Below are positions 1-7,038 of a stretch of 33,462 bases of DNA, piece after piece. The DNA lies in the IMG/VR virus record IMGVR_UViG_3300031857_000752, positions 1-33,462 of that record. The stretch is one strand, 5' to 3'. The notes under the pieces were generated by a model. The model saw only the letters and a program-made list of their open reading frames with translations. It was not told the DNA's origin and made no database searches. A program made the translations under genes and the position numbers. The stretch is from a virus. The number at the start of each line of letters is the position of its first letter. The first letter of the stretch is position 1.

Positions 1-793
1 GGCCGGGGCCCCACGCGGAATCGGCTTGCTGACGAAAGCGGCAGGTGATGATCGGGCAGGAGCCGGCGCCCTCATAGGTGAGGTTCACCCGCTCCTTGTC
101 GTCGACGAAGATCCGGTAGCTCCACCGTTCAACGCCTGGCGTCGACCAGTCGCGGTCACAGCCCTCGACGATCCGTTGCTTCTTGTCCTTGCCGACACCG
201 CTGAACGCCGGGAACTCTTTTCCCATCGACGCGCCCCAGAGCATGTTCTGCTCCGCCTGCGTCAGTTTCATTTCGCGCCACTTGCCGGTCACGGACCCGT
301 CCGGGCCGCGCTCCATCAGCAGGTCGGGAATCTCGATCGGCTGGAAATGCAGCGGGTTCAGCGGGCCCATGTCCGACAGGGCGACCGCCATTGCCGACAC
401 GCCCCAGTAAGCGAAGCACTCCTGCGCGGCGTCCCAGTAGTTTGACCGCTCGATCTCGGCAAACACGGCGTCGCCGATCGCGGCCAGTTGCGGCGCGATC
501 TCGCGCTTCTGGCCCTCCGACAGGTCGTCCGCCGGCTCGAACATCACCCACCGCTCGTGGCGCGGGGTGAAGGTCGAGATCATGTCCGACGCAAAATCCT
601 CGGCGACGATCTCCAGCTCATTGTCGAACTGGTCGTCCTGCTCTTCAATGCGGAGCGAGGTGTCCGAACGCTCATTGCATCGGCGATAGGTCGGCAGCGC
701 CAGGCGCAGCGTCTCGTCAATCCATGTGGCGTGACGCGCCTTGTCCTGCCTTGCTGCAGCGACGCGGGCGAGGATTTGCTTGGCAGTAGCCAT
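1..793 (-). CDS. Head-tail connector (portal) protein, partial at the left edge
   Basis: The frame reads from ATG at 793 to the window edge with no stop, so about 264 N-terminal residues are visible and the C-terminus lies outside. The reading starts MATAKQILARVAAARQDKAR and contains LPTYRRCNER, FASDMISTFTPRHERW and, further on, WRYRIF-like structural segments (here ERWSYRIFVDD). This is the pattern of the podovirus head-to-tail connecting protein family, the dodecameric ring at the capsid vertex through which DNA is packaged and ejected. Family members are usually over 500 residues, so about half is missing. The ATG overlaps the TGA of the upstream small gene by one base, which suggests coupled translation within the packaging block. 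Long open frames on the opposite strand here are compositional shadows. Confidence 0.88.
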   Translation of the reverse strand, partial: MATAKQILARVAAARQDKARHATWIDETLRLALPTYRRCNERSDTSLRIEEQDDQFDNELEIVAEDFASDMISTFTPRHERWVMFEPADDLSEGQKREIAPQLAAIGDAVFAEIERSNYWDAAQECFAYWGVSAMAVALSDMGPLNPLHFQPIEIPDLLMERGPDGSVTGKWREMKLTQAEQNMLWGASMGKEFPAFSGVGKDKKQRIVEGCDRDWSTPGVERWSYRIFVDDKERVNLTYEGAGSCPIITCRFRQQADSAWGPG

Positions 794-1101
794 CAGTACA
801 TAACCGAGAGGCTGCGGTCAGCGGAGCCAAAGCGCGAGCCGCCAGCGAAAGCAGTGCCAGACCCCGCGCCTGAACCGCCGGGCGAGCCGACGCCGGGGGT
901 CATCGGGCCGCCCACGATCGGAACGGACCCGCCACCACCGCCGGGCAGCGAGCCAAAACGACGATTGCGCCGTCCGGTTGCCCCCAGCAGCCAGGCTTGG
1001 GTCTCCTCGGTGCGCGCGTTCTCAGCCCGACGCTCCTCACGCTCGCGCGCGGCTTTGGTGGCCGGGTCTTCTTCGGGGAGCGTGACCTTCGGAGTCCTCA
1101 T
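793..1101 (-). CDS. Small Gly-rich virion-region protein of unknown function
   Basis: This 102-residue protein starts MRTPKVTLPEEDPATKAARE, has a charged, probably helical region at about residues 8-33, then a flexible Gly/Pro/Ser-rich stretch (about 50-90), and ends DRSLSVMY. I chose the ATG at 1101 because it overlaps the preceding stop as ATGA; longer versions of the frame run through the upstream gene. It sits between an unknown gene and the portal gene. Small proteins with charged N-termini and Gly-rich tails are common beside podovirus portals. I do not recognise a named family, and a structural or head-completion role is inferred only from position. Confidence 0.7.
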   Translation of the reverse strand: MRTPKVTLPEEDPATKAAREREERRAENARTEETQAWLLGATGRRNRRFGSLPGGGGGSVPIVGGPMTPGVGSPGGSGAGSGTAFAGGSRFGSADRSLSVMY

Positions 1102-1526
1102 GCCTGCCTGCTCTCGAACGCGGGTCGCGCACCTTGAGCAAGCAAATCGCGATAGAAGGCCTCCGGTCTCAACGCACGGGACCGTGCACCGACCAGATGA
1201 GCGACCGCCGGCGTGCACCAGAAACCCAAGCGAAGCCCCGGATCATCAGGCTCGCCGACTGGCTCGAACGCAAGGATGCGGCGATGGTCCGGCAGGGCCT
1301 CGGCCCATGCGTCCATCTGGCTGGGCGTCAGCATGCGGATCAGGGTGCGGCGGGTCGTGACGTCGTACAGCAGCCACGCGGCCTGGTCGGCGCAATAGCC
1401 GAACGCGGCGACATGGCGAAAGCCGGTGCGGCACAGGCCCGACCACCAATATCGCTGATCGCCGTCGTAGAAGGCGACATACCAATGGGGCGGCATGCCC
1501 GAGAGAGCGTCGTCGGCCTCGATCAT
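1098..1526 (-). CDS. Conserved-looking phage protein between terminase and portal, unknown function
   Basis: This 142-residue protein contains PHWYVAFYDGD, AWLLYDVTTRR and LRLGFWCTPAVAHLVG. It is rich in aromatic residues and looks like a compact soluble domain with no signal peptide or membrane segment. Its ATG overlaps the TGA of the large terminase gene (ATGA) and its own stop overlaps the next start, so terminase, this gene, the Gly-rich gene and the portal gene form a tightly coupled unit. Position suggests a packaging or head-assembly accessory. I cannot assign a family. The alternative frame on this strand (1246-1761) is arginine/serine-rich and is a shadow. Confidence 0.72.
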   Translation of the reverse strand: MIEADDALSGMPPHWYVAFYDGDQRYWWSGLCRTGFRHVAAFGYCADQAAWLLYDVTTRRTLIRMLTPSQMDAWAEALPDHRRILAFEPVGEPDDPGLRLGFWCTPAVAHLVGARSRALRPEAFYRDLLAQGARPAFESRQA

Positions 1527-3148
1527 CGGCGAGCGCGGAACAGCGGTGCGCGCGAGCCGCGGTCAAACACCCGCGCCTGCACCTTGGTCTGGACCGCGGC
1601 GACGTTGCGGCCGGCGCCGAACAGCAGGTTGCCGCCCTCGCCCATGCCCAGCAGGAGGTATTGGAACGCGTCATTTGTGTGAGAATATTGGTTCTTGACC
1701 ACATCCGATGAGACGAACTCGCCGAACGAGGACTTGGTGACCTTGAACTGGTAGCCGCCACTCAGGCCTTGCACCAGCATGCGGCAGCCGGGGTCGATCA
1801 TCAGCGCCTGATAGCCGTCGACCTGTCGCTCGAGCAGGCTGTCGACCACCTCCTTGCGCCCGCCGACCTTGGAGAAGCGGTTGGCGCCAGGCGCCGGGCG
1901 AACCGGCATGCCTTGCTGGCGGAAAATGTCGAACGGTGTTTGCTCGTCGGTCTGCGACCGGACGGCGCTGCCAGGGTCGCCGATGAACTTGACGCGCGCC
2001 AGATCGAGGCCGCCAAAACGGCGCAGGATCTCGCGCTTGACCACGGGCGCGAAGCTCACCGCGCCGACACCCTCGGCGTAAAGCTCACCCAGCACGAAGA
2101 CGCGGCCCCGGATCGTCTGGCCAAACACGACCGCCGGCGTCAGGCCGAAGTCCATGCCGACGTAGAGCTCCAACTCGGGATTGAACTTGAGCGCGTTCGG
2201 GCTGACGTGGCTGTTGCGCTCACCCTCGCCGCGGAACAGCGGGTGCACCGCCTTGCCCTTCATCTGGCTGGCGGCGATGTTGCGGCAGTTGGCGTCGATC
2301 CACTGGCGCGTGACCCCGTGGATCTTCTTCGGGTAGTAGTCCGGCCTGAGCCAGCGCAGGTTCTCGGCGCCGGGGTTGACGCAGTACTCGACCTCGTCGC
2401 CCGGATTCAGCGGCTCCAGCCCGGAGGCCTTCAGCGCATCGTCAAGCACCAGCAGCGCCGGCGGCTGGACGTACAGGCACCAGCCGGGCGGGCGCCTGTG
2501 TTTCTGGACGTCGTCGGGCGTGAAATGGTCCGGCACGGGCGCCTTGCCAAACATGATGGGCGCCCAGTGCAGGCTCTCCGGCGCGTTCATGTCGGCGATG
2601 CCGCCGGACCAGTTGCACCCGCCGTTCTTGACCGACGGATAGCGGCCGCAACGCGACAGCCCCTCGGTCACCAGCATCAGGCTGATGTACTGGAGCTCGT
2701 TGAAATAGATCCCCGTGAGCTGCAGCGAGCGCAGCTTCTTGACGTCGTCGTCCTTGTCCAGCGCAAGGAAGATGAACTCGGCTTCCATGTCGCCATAGCG
2801 CATGTGGTAGGTGAACGGCGGCGACCACGACATCTCGCCAAATCCGCCCTGCGCCTCTGAGCCCTCGGGAAACAGGTTCACGAACGAGGGGATCGTCGTC
2901 GTCTTCAACTCAGGGAAGGTCGAGCGGACGATGGCAAAGCGGGAGCGGCGAACCTTGTCGCCCTGCGGTGGTTGCTGGCTTGCATGCCGGAACAGCCGCA
3001 TGATCGCGGCGTCGGTCTTGCCCGAACCGATCGGCCCCTGGATGATGTCGAACTCATTGTCCGCAAGCAGGAACGCCGACAGGATGCGGCCGTCAGGCTC
3101 AAAGCGGATCGGCTCGCGCGGTGGTTGGGATGCTGCCTTGCGGGCCAT
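1523..3148 (-). CDS. terL: Terminase large subunit (packaging ATPase/nuclease)
   Basis: This 541-residue protein powers DNA translocation into the procapsid and cuts the concatemer. The Walker A motif GPIGSGKT is at residues 38-45. LTGIYFNELQ at about 145-154 fits the Walker B/catalytic-carboxylate region, where podovirus terminases typically have G-(I/W)-(Y/W)-F-N-E. The C-terminal RNase-H-like nuclease begins at LYVGMDFGLTPAVVFGQ with its first acidic residue, and FIGDPGSAVRSQTDEQTPF follows in the expected second acidic region. The length is normal for a terminase. The gene starts at ATG 3148, about 30 nt after a copy of the decamer GTGCGTTGAG, and its stop overlaps the next gene by ATGA. 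Confidence 0.93.
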   Translation of the reverse strand: MARKAASQPPREPIRFEPDGRILSAFLLADNEFDIIQGPIGSGKTDAAIMRLFRHASQQPPQGDKVRRSRFAIVRSTFPELKTTTIPSFVNLFPEGSEAQGGFGEMSWSPPFTYHMRYGDMEAEFIFLALDKDDDVKKLRSLQLTGIYFNELQYISLMLVTEGLSRCGRYPSVKNGGCNWSGGIADMNAPESLHWAPIMFGKAPVPDHFTPDDVQKHRRPPGWCLYVQPPALLVLDDALKASGLEPLNPGDEVEYCVNPGAENLRWLRPDYYPKKIHGVTRQWIDANCRNIAASQMKGKAVHPLFRGEGERNSHVSPNALKFNPELELYVGMDFGLTPAVVFGQTIRGRVFVLGELYAEGVGAVSFAPVVKREILRRFGGLDLARVKFIGDPGSAVRSQTDEQTPFDIFRQQGMPVRPAPGANRFSKVGGRKEVVDSLLERQVDGYQALMIDPGCRMLVQGLSGGYQFKVTKSSFGEFVSSDVVKNQYSHTNDAFQYLLLGMGEGGNLLFGAGRNVAAVQTKVQARVFDRGSRAPLFRARR

Positions 3149-3178
3149 ACGCGGAGAAGGCGCGGCGGGGGCTACAGC

Positions 3179-3188
3179 CTCAACGCAC
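3179..3188 (-). promoter_or_regulatory. Stop-adjacent decamer GTGCGTTGAG, copy 1
   Basis: The decamer lies two bases after the TGA of the spike base gene and about 30 nt upstream of the terminase ATG. It is one of five exact copies, each in an untranslated gap of the late minus-strand blocks. The repetition is visible in the sequence; the function is unknown. Confidence 0.7.
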
Positions 3189-3190
3189 CG

Positions 3191-3454
3191 TCAGTACATC
3201 GCGACCATGTTCGTGGCCGCGGTCGCGGTCGCGTTGACACGGCGGAAGATGACCTTGTGCAGGCCGACAGGCAGGGCCTTGAAGACCACGGCGGCGTCAT
3301 CCAGGCCGACCAGAGCGACGTCACCGGCCACACCGACATAGAGGCCGCGGGCCGGGCCGGCAGCCAGGTCGGTCGTGTCAGACGGCGTCACCGCTACGAA
3401 ACGGGCGAACGAGCCGTCGTTGCCGACGCCGTAGGGGTTTGAAATCGTAGCCAT
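3191..3454 (-). CDS. Spike base protein, RCAP_Rcc01079 family
   Basis: This 87-residue protein reads MATISNPYGVGNDGSFARFV, then AVTPSDTTDLAAGPARGLYVGVAGDV, FKALPVGLHKVIFRRVNATA and a C-terminal NMVAMY. The order of VTPSDTxDL, ARxLYVGxxGDV, a V-F-K-x-(L/V)-P-V-G segment and RVNATxTxATxxVAxY is typical of the small spike base proteins known from Rhodobacter gene transfer agent clusters and alphaproteobacterial phages. They form part of the virion spike that contacts the cell. The gene lies between the peptidase-like gene and terL, with a stop-adjacent decamer at each side. It has no signal peptide, as expected for a virion component. Confidence 0.85.
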   Translation of the reverse strand: MATISNPYGVGNDGSFARFVAVTPSDTTDLAAGPARGLYVGVAGDVALVGLDDAAVVFKALPVGLHKVIFRRVNATATAATNMVAMY

Positions 3455-3498
3455 GCGGATCTCCGGTTTCGCGCACTACGCCGCCCGCCCTACGACCG

Positions 3499-3508
3499 CT
3501 CAACGCAC
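3499..3508 (-). promoter_or_regulatory. Stop-adjacent decamer GTGCGTTGAG, copy 2
   Basis: It lies two bases after the TGA of the peptidase-like gene and about 44 nt before the spike base ATG. The flanking context TGACG-GTGCGTTGAG is identical to copy 1. Confidence 0.7.
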
Positions 3509-3510
3509 CG

Positions 3511-3864
3511 TCAGTGTTTCCACCCGTTCAGGTGCGCCATCTCGTGACGCAGGAGCTTGCCGCAATAGGCGTCCTGGTCGGCCGGACAGTGCGGCAGCAA
3601 GATCACGCGCTGCGGCATGAAGGTGCAGGCCATGATGATGTCGCGGGCCGGCAGGGGTGCGCCGCCGCAGGCACCGTGCACCTGTTGCGGCGTGCCGACG
3701 ATGACGACGAACGGGGCGCCGGGGGCGCGGTCGTATTGCGCCGGCGGGGCCTCGACCGCTTCTGGGCTCGGCACAAAGATCCGGACGTCCTGCATGGAGG
3801 CGGAGGGGCCAGACATGGCGGTTATGAGCGTGACAGCCGAGGCTGCGATCAGGGTTTTCAGCAT
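3511..3864 (-). CDS. Small exported zinc peptidase-like protein (HExxHxxGxxH)
   Basis: This 117-residue protein has an N-terminal hydrophobic stretch MLKTLIAASAVTLITAMSG that looks like a Sec signal peptide. It ends in LLRHEMAHLNGWKH, which matches HExxHxxGxxH, the zinc-binding signature of metzincin-type peptidases (three His ligands plus the catalytic Glu). Four Cys residues (ACGG, MACTF, PHCPAD, YCGK) could form periplasmic disulfides. It lies between the HTH-metallophosphoesterase/59-residue gene pair and the spike base gene, close to the lysis cassette. Peptidoglycan or cell-envelope processing, or an accessory lysis role, is plausible but unproven. The protein is very short for a metzincin, so it may be a minimal or divergent member, or inactive. 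Confidence 0.7.
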   Translation of the reverse strand: MLKTLIAASAVTLITAMSGPSASMQDVRIFVPSPEAVEAPPAQYDRAPGAPFVVIVGTPQQVHGACGGAPLPARDIIMACTFMPQRVILLPHCPADQDAYCGKLLRHEMAHLNGWKH

Positions 3865-3906
3865 GCGCCCCTCCTTGGGATAGGAGGGGGTCGGGCTGGG
3901 GTTGCC

Positions 3907-3916
3907 CTCAACGCAC
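3907..3916 (-). promoter_or_regulatory. Stop-adjacent decamer GTGCGTTGAG, copy 3
   Basis: It lies five bases after the TGA of the 59-residue gene and about 42 nt before the ATG of the peptidase-like gene. Confidence 0.7.
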
Positions 3917-3921
3917 AGGGA

Positions 3922-4101
3922 TCACCCCATCTCCACGTCGTCGACATCCAGCGTCCCAGGATCAGGCCGCAGGTCGGTCGCGGATCTTGGAAATGGGCGG
4001 CCAAGGCGCGCGGCCCAGCGTGCGCGCTTGGCGGAGGCTTTCTTGTTCTTGGCCAGTTGCTCGGCCTGCCACACGGCGTGCTCGGGCGTGCCGGGGATCA
4101 T
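3922..4101 (-). CDS. Small basic protein of 59 residues, unknown function
   Basis: The frame opens at an ATG overlapping the TGA of the metallophosphoesterase gene (ATGA at 4098-4101) and reads MIPGTPEHAVWQAEQLAKNK, then KASAKRARWAARLGRPF, and ends DVDDVEMG. It has a lysine/arginine-rich helix in the middle and an acidic tail. The stop-start coupling and the decamer five bases after its stop support it as a real gene. It might bind nucleic acid because of the basic stretch, but I recognise no family. Confidence 0.65.
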   Translation of the reverse strand: MIPGTPEHAVWQAEQLAKNKKASAKRARWAARLGRPFPRSATDLRPDPGTLDVDDVEMG

Positions 4102-5309
4102 GCCGCCTCCAGCATTGCCGCCCCCACGGTGTATCGCTCGATCTCGCCGTAGTCCTCGTGATAGACGACGCAGCGCGTGTCCCTGAGGGAGCGGTAGCCC
4201 TTGAAGGCGTGGTAGGGGTCCTTGCCGGCCAGCGTGCGCAGGCTCTCGACCCGGACGCCCTGCACCTCCTTGACGACGTCATGGTGAATGTGGCCGGTCG
4301 AGATGTAGCGGAACTCAGTCTGCCCCCAGTCCACGGGCCGGTCGACCGCCATAAGCAGGGGCAAGTCCTGCATCTTGACGCGGTCGCCGTGGTGGGCGCC
4401 GAGCAGGCATTTGCCAAAGCGGAGGTAGCGGAACACCGCCGGAGACAGGTCGATCTCCACGCGCGGCTCGTTGTCAAAATAGAAGGCGAGCGCCAGGGCA
4501 ATCGCCGCAGACGATTCCGGGTCGTGGTTCCCCTCAAGGAACCAGACCACGACGCGATCGTGTCGCTCAAGGGCGCGTAGGATGACATAGCGCCAAGCCT
4601 CCGCCGACTTTAGCAGGGCGTGCCGGAAGCCGCGGTTGTCGACGTCCAGCGGGTTCTTGTGTTGCGGCGTCAGGTTGGACCCGTCGTTCGCGTGCATGGC
4701 GTCGCCAATCACCTCGACAATGCAGGTCTCGGCAGCGGGCGCCACCTGCACGAGGCGGTCAATGCCGGCGCGTGTGATGCGATCGGCCTCGTCGATGTCA
4801 AACTTGTCGCCGCCGGCCTCGGGGCCCGACTCCATGCCAAAATGGGGGTCGCCAAATTTGTAACTGACCAGCATGCTTTTGAGCGTGTGCGTCGGCGCCG
4901 GGACAAGCGGGGACAGGCCGCGGCACCCGACGGACAGGTGCTCGATCCACTCGCGCAGCATCTCGGCTTGGCGCTGCTTGTCGGGCTCGGAGATAACCCA
5001 CCCCCCGGCAGGCGCTCCCTCTTTGTCAAAGCGGGCGGATCGGCGCTTGACCGTGAAGCCCTCAGGCGTGGGGTGCCGCATGTTGTCTGAGCCAGGCGCA
5101 TAGCCCCCGGCCGCCGCACGCGCCTTGATGTTCGCCAGCATCCGCCGGAAACTGCGGTCGTCCGTGTTCAGGTGCTTGGCCGCGTGGGTGACGGAGCCAA
5201 TGTCAATGACGGCCTGCACGCACTCCCGCTGGCGGTCGGTCTCGCAAAAGGCCAGCAGCCCCTCAGTCGGGATCGCATCCTGCGGCGGGGTGAACTTGAG
5301 GCCGCTCAT
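4098..5309 (-). CDS. HTH plus calcineurin-like metallophosphoesterase
   Basis: The 403-residue protein starts at ATG 5309, which overlaps the Rz1 stop as ATGA; a GTG six bases earlier is possible. Residues about 28-63 (VQAVIDIGSVTHAAKHLNTD, then DRSFRRMLANIKARA) look like a helix-turn-helix. The rest carries the metallophosphoesterase signature in order: GDPHFG (about 153), GDAMH, GNHD, GAHHGD and TGHIH, which supply the His/Asp/Asn ligands for a two-metal centre. Phage proteins of this design are common in late regions and are usually annotated as DNA-binding phosphatases or nucleases. The substrate is unknown. It sits between the spanins and the small basic gene. Confidence 0.85.
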   Translation of the reverse strand: MSGLKFTPPQDAIPTEGLLAFCETDRQRECVQAVIDIGSVTHAAKHLNTDDRSFRRMLANIKARAAAGGYAPGSDNMRHPTPEGFTVKRRSARFDKEGAPAGGWVISEPDKQRQAEMLREWIEHLSVGCRGLSPLVPAPTHTLKSMLVSYKFGDPHFGMESGPEAGGDKFDIDEADRITRAGIDRLVQVAPAAETCIVEVIGDAMHANDGSNLTPQHKNPLDVDNRGFRHALLKSAEAWRYVILRALERHDRVVVWFLEGNHDPESSAAIALALAFYFDNEPRVEIDLSPAVFRYLRFGKCLLGAHHGDRVKMQDLPLLMAVDRPVDWGQTEFRYISTGHIHHDVVKEVQGVRVESLRTLAGKDPYHAFKGYRSLRDTRCVVYHEDYGEIERYTVGAAMLEAA

Positions 5310-5572
5310 CCGCACAGCCCCTTCGTCGTCCGGGCTCTCGCCTCATTCTCGCGGCCCCAGTCCAGAACCTCGGCCATCCAGCCAAGCATCTCGCGGGTGG
5401 CGTCCTTCTCGGCATCCGTCACCGGCGCCACCAGCCCGGCGCCGTCCGGCAACTCCGGCTCCGCCCGGACCTCAACGCAGAGGCTAGGCGGGAGGAGTGG
5501 CGGGCTGGAGGGCTTCGCGCAACTCGCCAGCAGGAACAAGCTCGCGCACAGCACAGCCTTGGGAATCGACAT
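5306..5572 (-). CDS. Rz1-like outer-membrane lipoprotein spanin
   Basis: This 88-residue protein begins inside the Rz gene in another frame. It has a lipoprotein signal, MSIPKAVLCASLFLLASC, with lipobox LASC (Cys18), followed by Pro-rich KPSSPPLLPPS, the usual composition of an o-spanin. Together with the inner-membrane Rz partner it would fuse inner and outer membranes at the last step of lysis. The overlap with Rz is 89 bp. Unusually, about two thirds of the coding sequence lies beyond the Rz stop and adds a charged helix (DAEKDATREMLGWMAEVLDW). Most Rz1 proteins are shorter. Its stop overlaps the next ATG. Confidence 0.82.
   Translation of the reverse strand: MSIPKAVLCASLFLLASCAKPSSPPLLPPSLCVEVRAEPELPDGAGLVAPVTDAEKDATREMLGWMAEVLDWGRENEARARTTKGLCG
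5471..5479 (-). promoter_or_regulatory. Stop-adjacent motif TGCGTTGAG after Rz (variant copy)
   Basis: This 9-bp match to the late-block decamer lies four bases after the Rz TAG. Here it is inside the Rz1 reading frame, so it is not an untranslated spacer. It could also be chance. It is listed because its distance from a stop codon matches the other copies. Confidence 0.45.
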
Positions 5573-5813
5573 GGATCGGCCTCTCGATAATGGTCTCGAT
5601 GCGCCGGGCCGACTTGCGGGCCTCGTTCACGCGGGACAGGCACTGGTCGGCCTGGATCTGCGCATCCGCCTTTGCGGCGTCGCGGTACTCTCGCAACTGC
5701 TTCAGTTCAGCGTTGGCAATCACCAGCGCCGCCTTGAGCCGGTCGGCACGAAAGGTCTGGATGCCTGTCGCCAGCACCGCCACAGCCAGCAGCGCCGCCA
5801 GCACGCGGATCAT
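5484..5813 (-). CDS. Rz-like inner-membrane spanin
   Basis: This 109-residue protein has one N-terminal membrane segment (about residues 2-20, IRVLAALLAVAVLATGI). A long charged coiled coil follows (about 23-80, with LKAALVIANAELKQLREYRD), and the tail is Pro-rich. This is the classical i-spanin design. It starts with an ATG overlapping the endolysin stop, and Rz1 begins inside it in a different frame, which is the well-known nested Rz/Rz1 arrangement. The pair follows the holin-like genes and the endolysin in a complete lysis cassette. Confidence 0.85.
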   Translation of the reverse strand: MIRVLAALLAVAVLATGIQTFRADRLKAALVIANAELKQLREYRDAAKADAQIQADQCLSRVNEARKSARRIETIIERPIHVDSQGCAVRELVPAGELREALQPATPPA

Positions 5814-6235
5814 CTGGCAAGCTCGAAGTGGGGTGAATCGGTCTCACCCTTCTCGCGGGCCCGGCCATCCTGATCCCAGTCGCCACCCCAGCGGATCTTG
5901 ACGCCCAACTGCTTGGCGGCTTCCCGCATTGCCCGCGCGACCTTGTCAAACTGGCCAGGGTCTTTCCAGTCATACGGCTCCGGCAGCAGGTCGACGGCGC
6001 GGCCGAATCCGTCCGACTGCTTGAAGTGGTTGCTGTTCAGCGTCCACGTCACCTTCTTGCCCGGCTTGGTGCGCCCCTGCGCATACAACTCAGCCTGACG
6101 CTCCGGCGTGCGGACGCCCTCAATCACCATGAAGTCGGCCGGGCTGATCTCAATGGCCCGTTTGACCACCGCGACCATGTCGGGATGCACACCAACCAGA
6201 TTGCGCTTGGATCGGTCGGACAGACGGTACGGCAT
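5810..6235 (-). CDS. Endolysin, M15-family peptidoglycan peptidase
   Basis: The 141-residue protein (from ATG 6235; the stop of the upstream gene overlaps it as TGATG) resembles phage L-alanyl-D-glutamate/D-Ala-D-Ala peptidases of family M15. Visible features are FMVIEGVRTPERQAELYAQG, then NSNHFKQSDGFGRAVDL with a probable zinc ligand pair (His70, Asp82), and a C-terminal DSPHFEL with the third ligand (His136). SxH...AxD and PHxEL are the standard zinc motifs. It has no signal peptide, so export would depend on the holin. It would cut peptide cross-links of the host wall during lysis. Confidence 0.9.
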   Translation of the reverse strand: MPYRLSDRSKRNLVGVHPDMVAVVKRAIEISPADFMVIEGVRTPERQAELYAQGRTKPGKKVTWTLNSNHFKQSDGFGRAVDLLPEPYDWKDPGQFDKVARAMREAAKQLGVKIRWGGDWDQDGRAREKGETDSPHFELAR

Positions 6236-6474
6236 CACGCCACCCCCCGGATTTTCTCAATCGTCTTCAGGCCCAGCATCGCCGCGCAGAAGGTCAGCCA
6301 GGCGACCAGATAGCCCTCGGCCATGGGCTTCTCGATCGCGGGGCCAATGACGCCGGCATAGGCCAGACCCACCACGACAACCCAGCCGGCAGACGGCCGC
6401 CACAGGCGGTCAAACATCTGCCAGGCCCAGTGCGCCCGCATCGGATGATCCGGCAGTGCGGTGTGGTCGCTCAT
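6235..6474 (-). CDS. Holin-like protein with two membrane segments
   Basis: This 79-residue protein has a cytosolic-looking N-terminus (MSDHTALPDHPMRAHWAWQM), a hydrophobic segment at about residues 30-48 (GWVVVVGLAYAGVIG), a short polar turn, and a second segment at about 54-70 (YLVAWLTFCAAMLGL). It ends in the basic KTIEKIRGVA. Size, topology and position immediately upstream of the endolysin fit a class II-type holin that times lysis by forming membrane lesions. Both ends overlap neighbours (ATGA upstream, TGATG downstream). No residue proves holin function. Confidence 0.75.
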   Translation of the reverse strand: MSDHTALPDHPMRAHWAWQMFDRLWRPSAGWVVVVGLAYAGVIGPAIEKPMAEGYLVAWLTFCAAMLGLKTIEKIRGVA

Positions 6475-6704
6475 CGGGCACGCTCGATGCGGTCAAGCTG
6501 CTTCTGCATGGCCTCTGTCCGCTCATCCAGCCGGGCCAGTGTCCCATCCGCCAACGGCGCGACCGTGCGCTCGAGGGTCGAGACGCGCTGATTGATCCCG
6601 CCGCCCCAGAAGACCAGCGTCGCCGCCTGAGCAACCAGCGCGACGATCACGCCAATCATCGCCCAGTTCAACTTTCGCGCGTCGGAGTGCAGGGTCACAG
6701 GCAT
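6471..6704 (-). CDS. Single-span membrane protein with coiled coil, possible holin partner
   Basis: This 77-residue protein has one membrane segment at about residues 13-35 (WAMIGVIVALVAQAATLVFW). A C-terminal amphipathic coiled coil follows (about 40-77, with VSTLERTVAPLADGTLARLD). Short proteins of this type often sit beside phage holins and act as antiholins or accessory holins; here the stop overlaps the holin start by ATGA. The ATG at 6704 is preceded by an 80-nt gap after the upstream gene that carries a stop-adjacent decamer. The exact role is inferred from position and topology only. Confidence 0.65.
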   Translation of the reverse strand: MPVTLHSDARKLNWAMIGVIVALVAQAATLVFWGGGINQRVSTLERTVAPLADGTLARLDERTEAMQKQLDRIERAR

Positions 6705-6769
6705 GCCTCAATGCGGGTGGTCACGACGCGCGTTTGCATCCCCGCACATCGCCGCCTCGACCCCGCACC

Positions 6770-6779
6770 CTCAACGCAC
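6770..6779 (-). promoter_or_regulatory. Stop-adjacent decamer GTGCGTTGAG, copy 4
   Basis: It lies four bases after the TGA of the 84-residue gene and about 65 nt before the ATG at 6704. This is the longest distance to a start among the copies, so the constant spacing is to the stop codon and not to the start. Confidence 0.7.
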
Positions 6780-6783
6780 AAGG

Positions 6784-7038
6784 TCACGGCTCCACCGACA
6801 TCACGAACTCAATGGTGCCCGCCGGCAGGGCGACCCCACCAGGCGCGCCCGGCAGGATCTCGAGCTCCCCATCCCCGACAAACACCCACCGGTCGTTAAT
6901 CTTGGCCCCGTCGTCACCGACACCCATGACCCACAGCGATTGGCCAGCACTGACCTGATCCACCAGCATCGTCGGGTCGCCCACCAGCACGCGCTGAATA
7001 GCCCCCGTGGCCGTCTCGATAACCACCGCCCGGCTCAT
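6784..7038 (-). CDS. Small protein of unknown function, probably tail-associated
   Basis: This 84-residue protein (MSRAVVIETATGAIQRVLVG, later SLWVMGVGDDG and RWVFVGDGELEILPG) looks all-beta, with short repeating V-x-V strands and many Gly/Asp turns. It has no signal peptide or membrane segment. It overlaps the upstream 226-residue gene by ATGA and precedes the lysis genes. Small beta proteins next to fibre-like genes often support or decorate tail fibres. That is only a positional guess here. Confidence 0.6.
   Translation of the reverse strand: MSRAVVIETATGAIQRVLVGDPTMLVDQVSAGQSLWVMGVGDDGAKINDRWVFVGDGELEILPGAPGGVALPAGTIEFVMSVEP

Noticed and set aside
1769-2860. Long plus-strand frame opposite terL (363 codons)
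   Set aside because: It is the antisense shadow of the terminase gene, His/Arg/Ala-rich with no recognisable domain. Similar shadows occur opposite the integrase and the giant virion protein.
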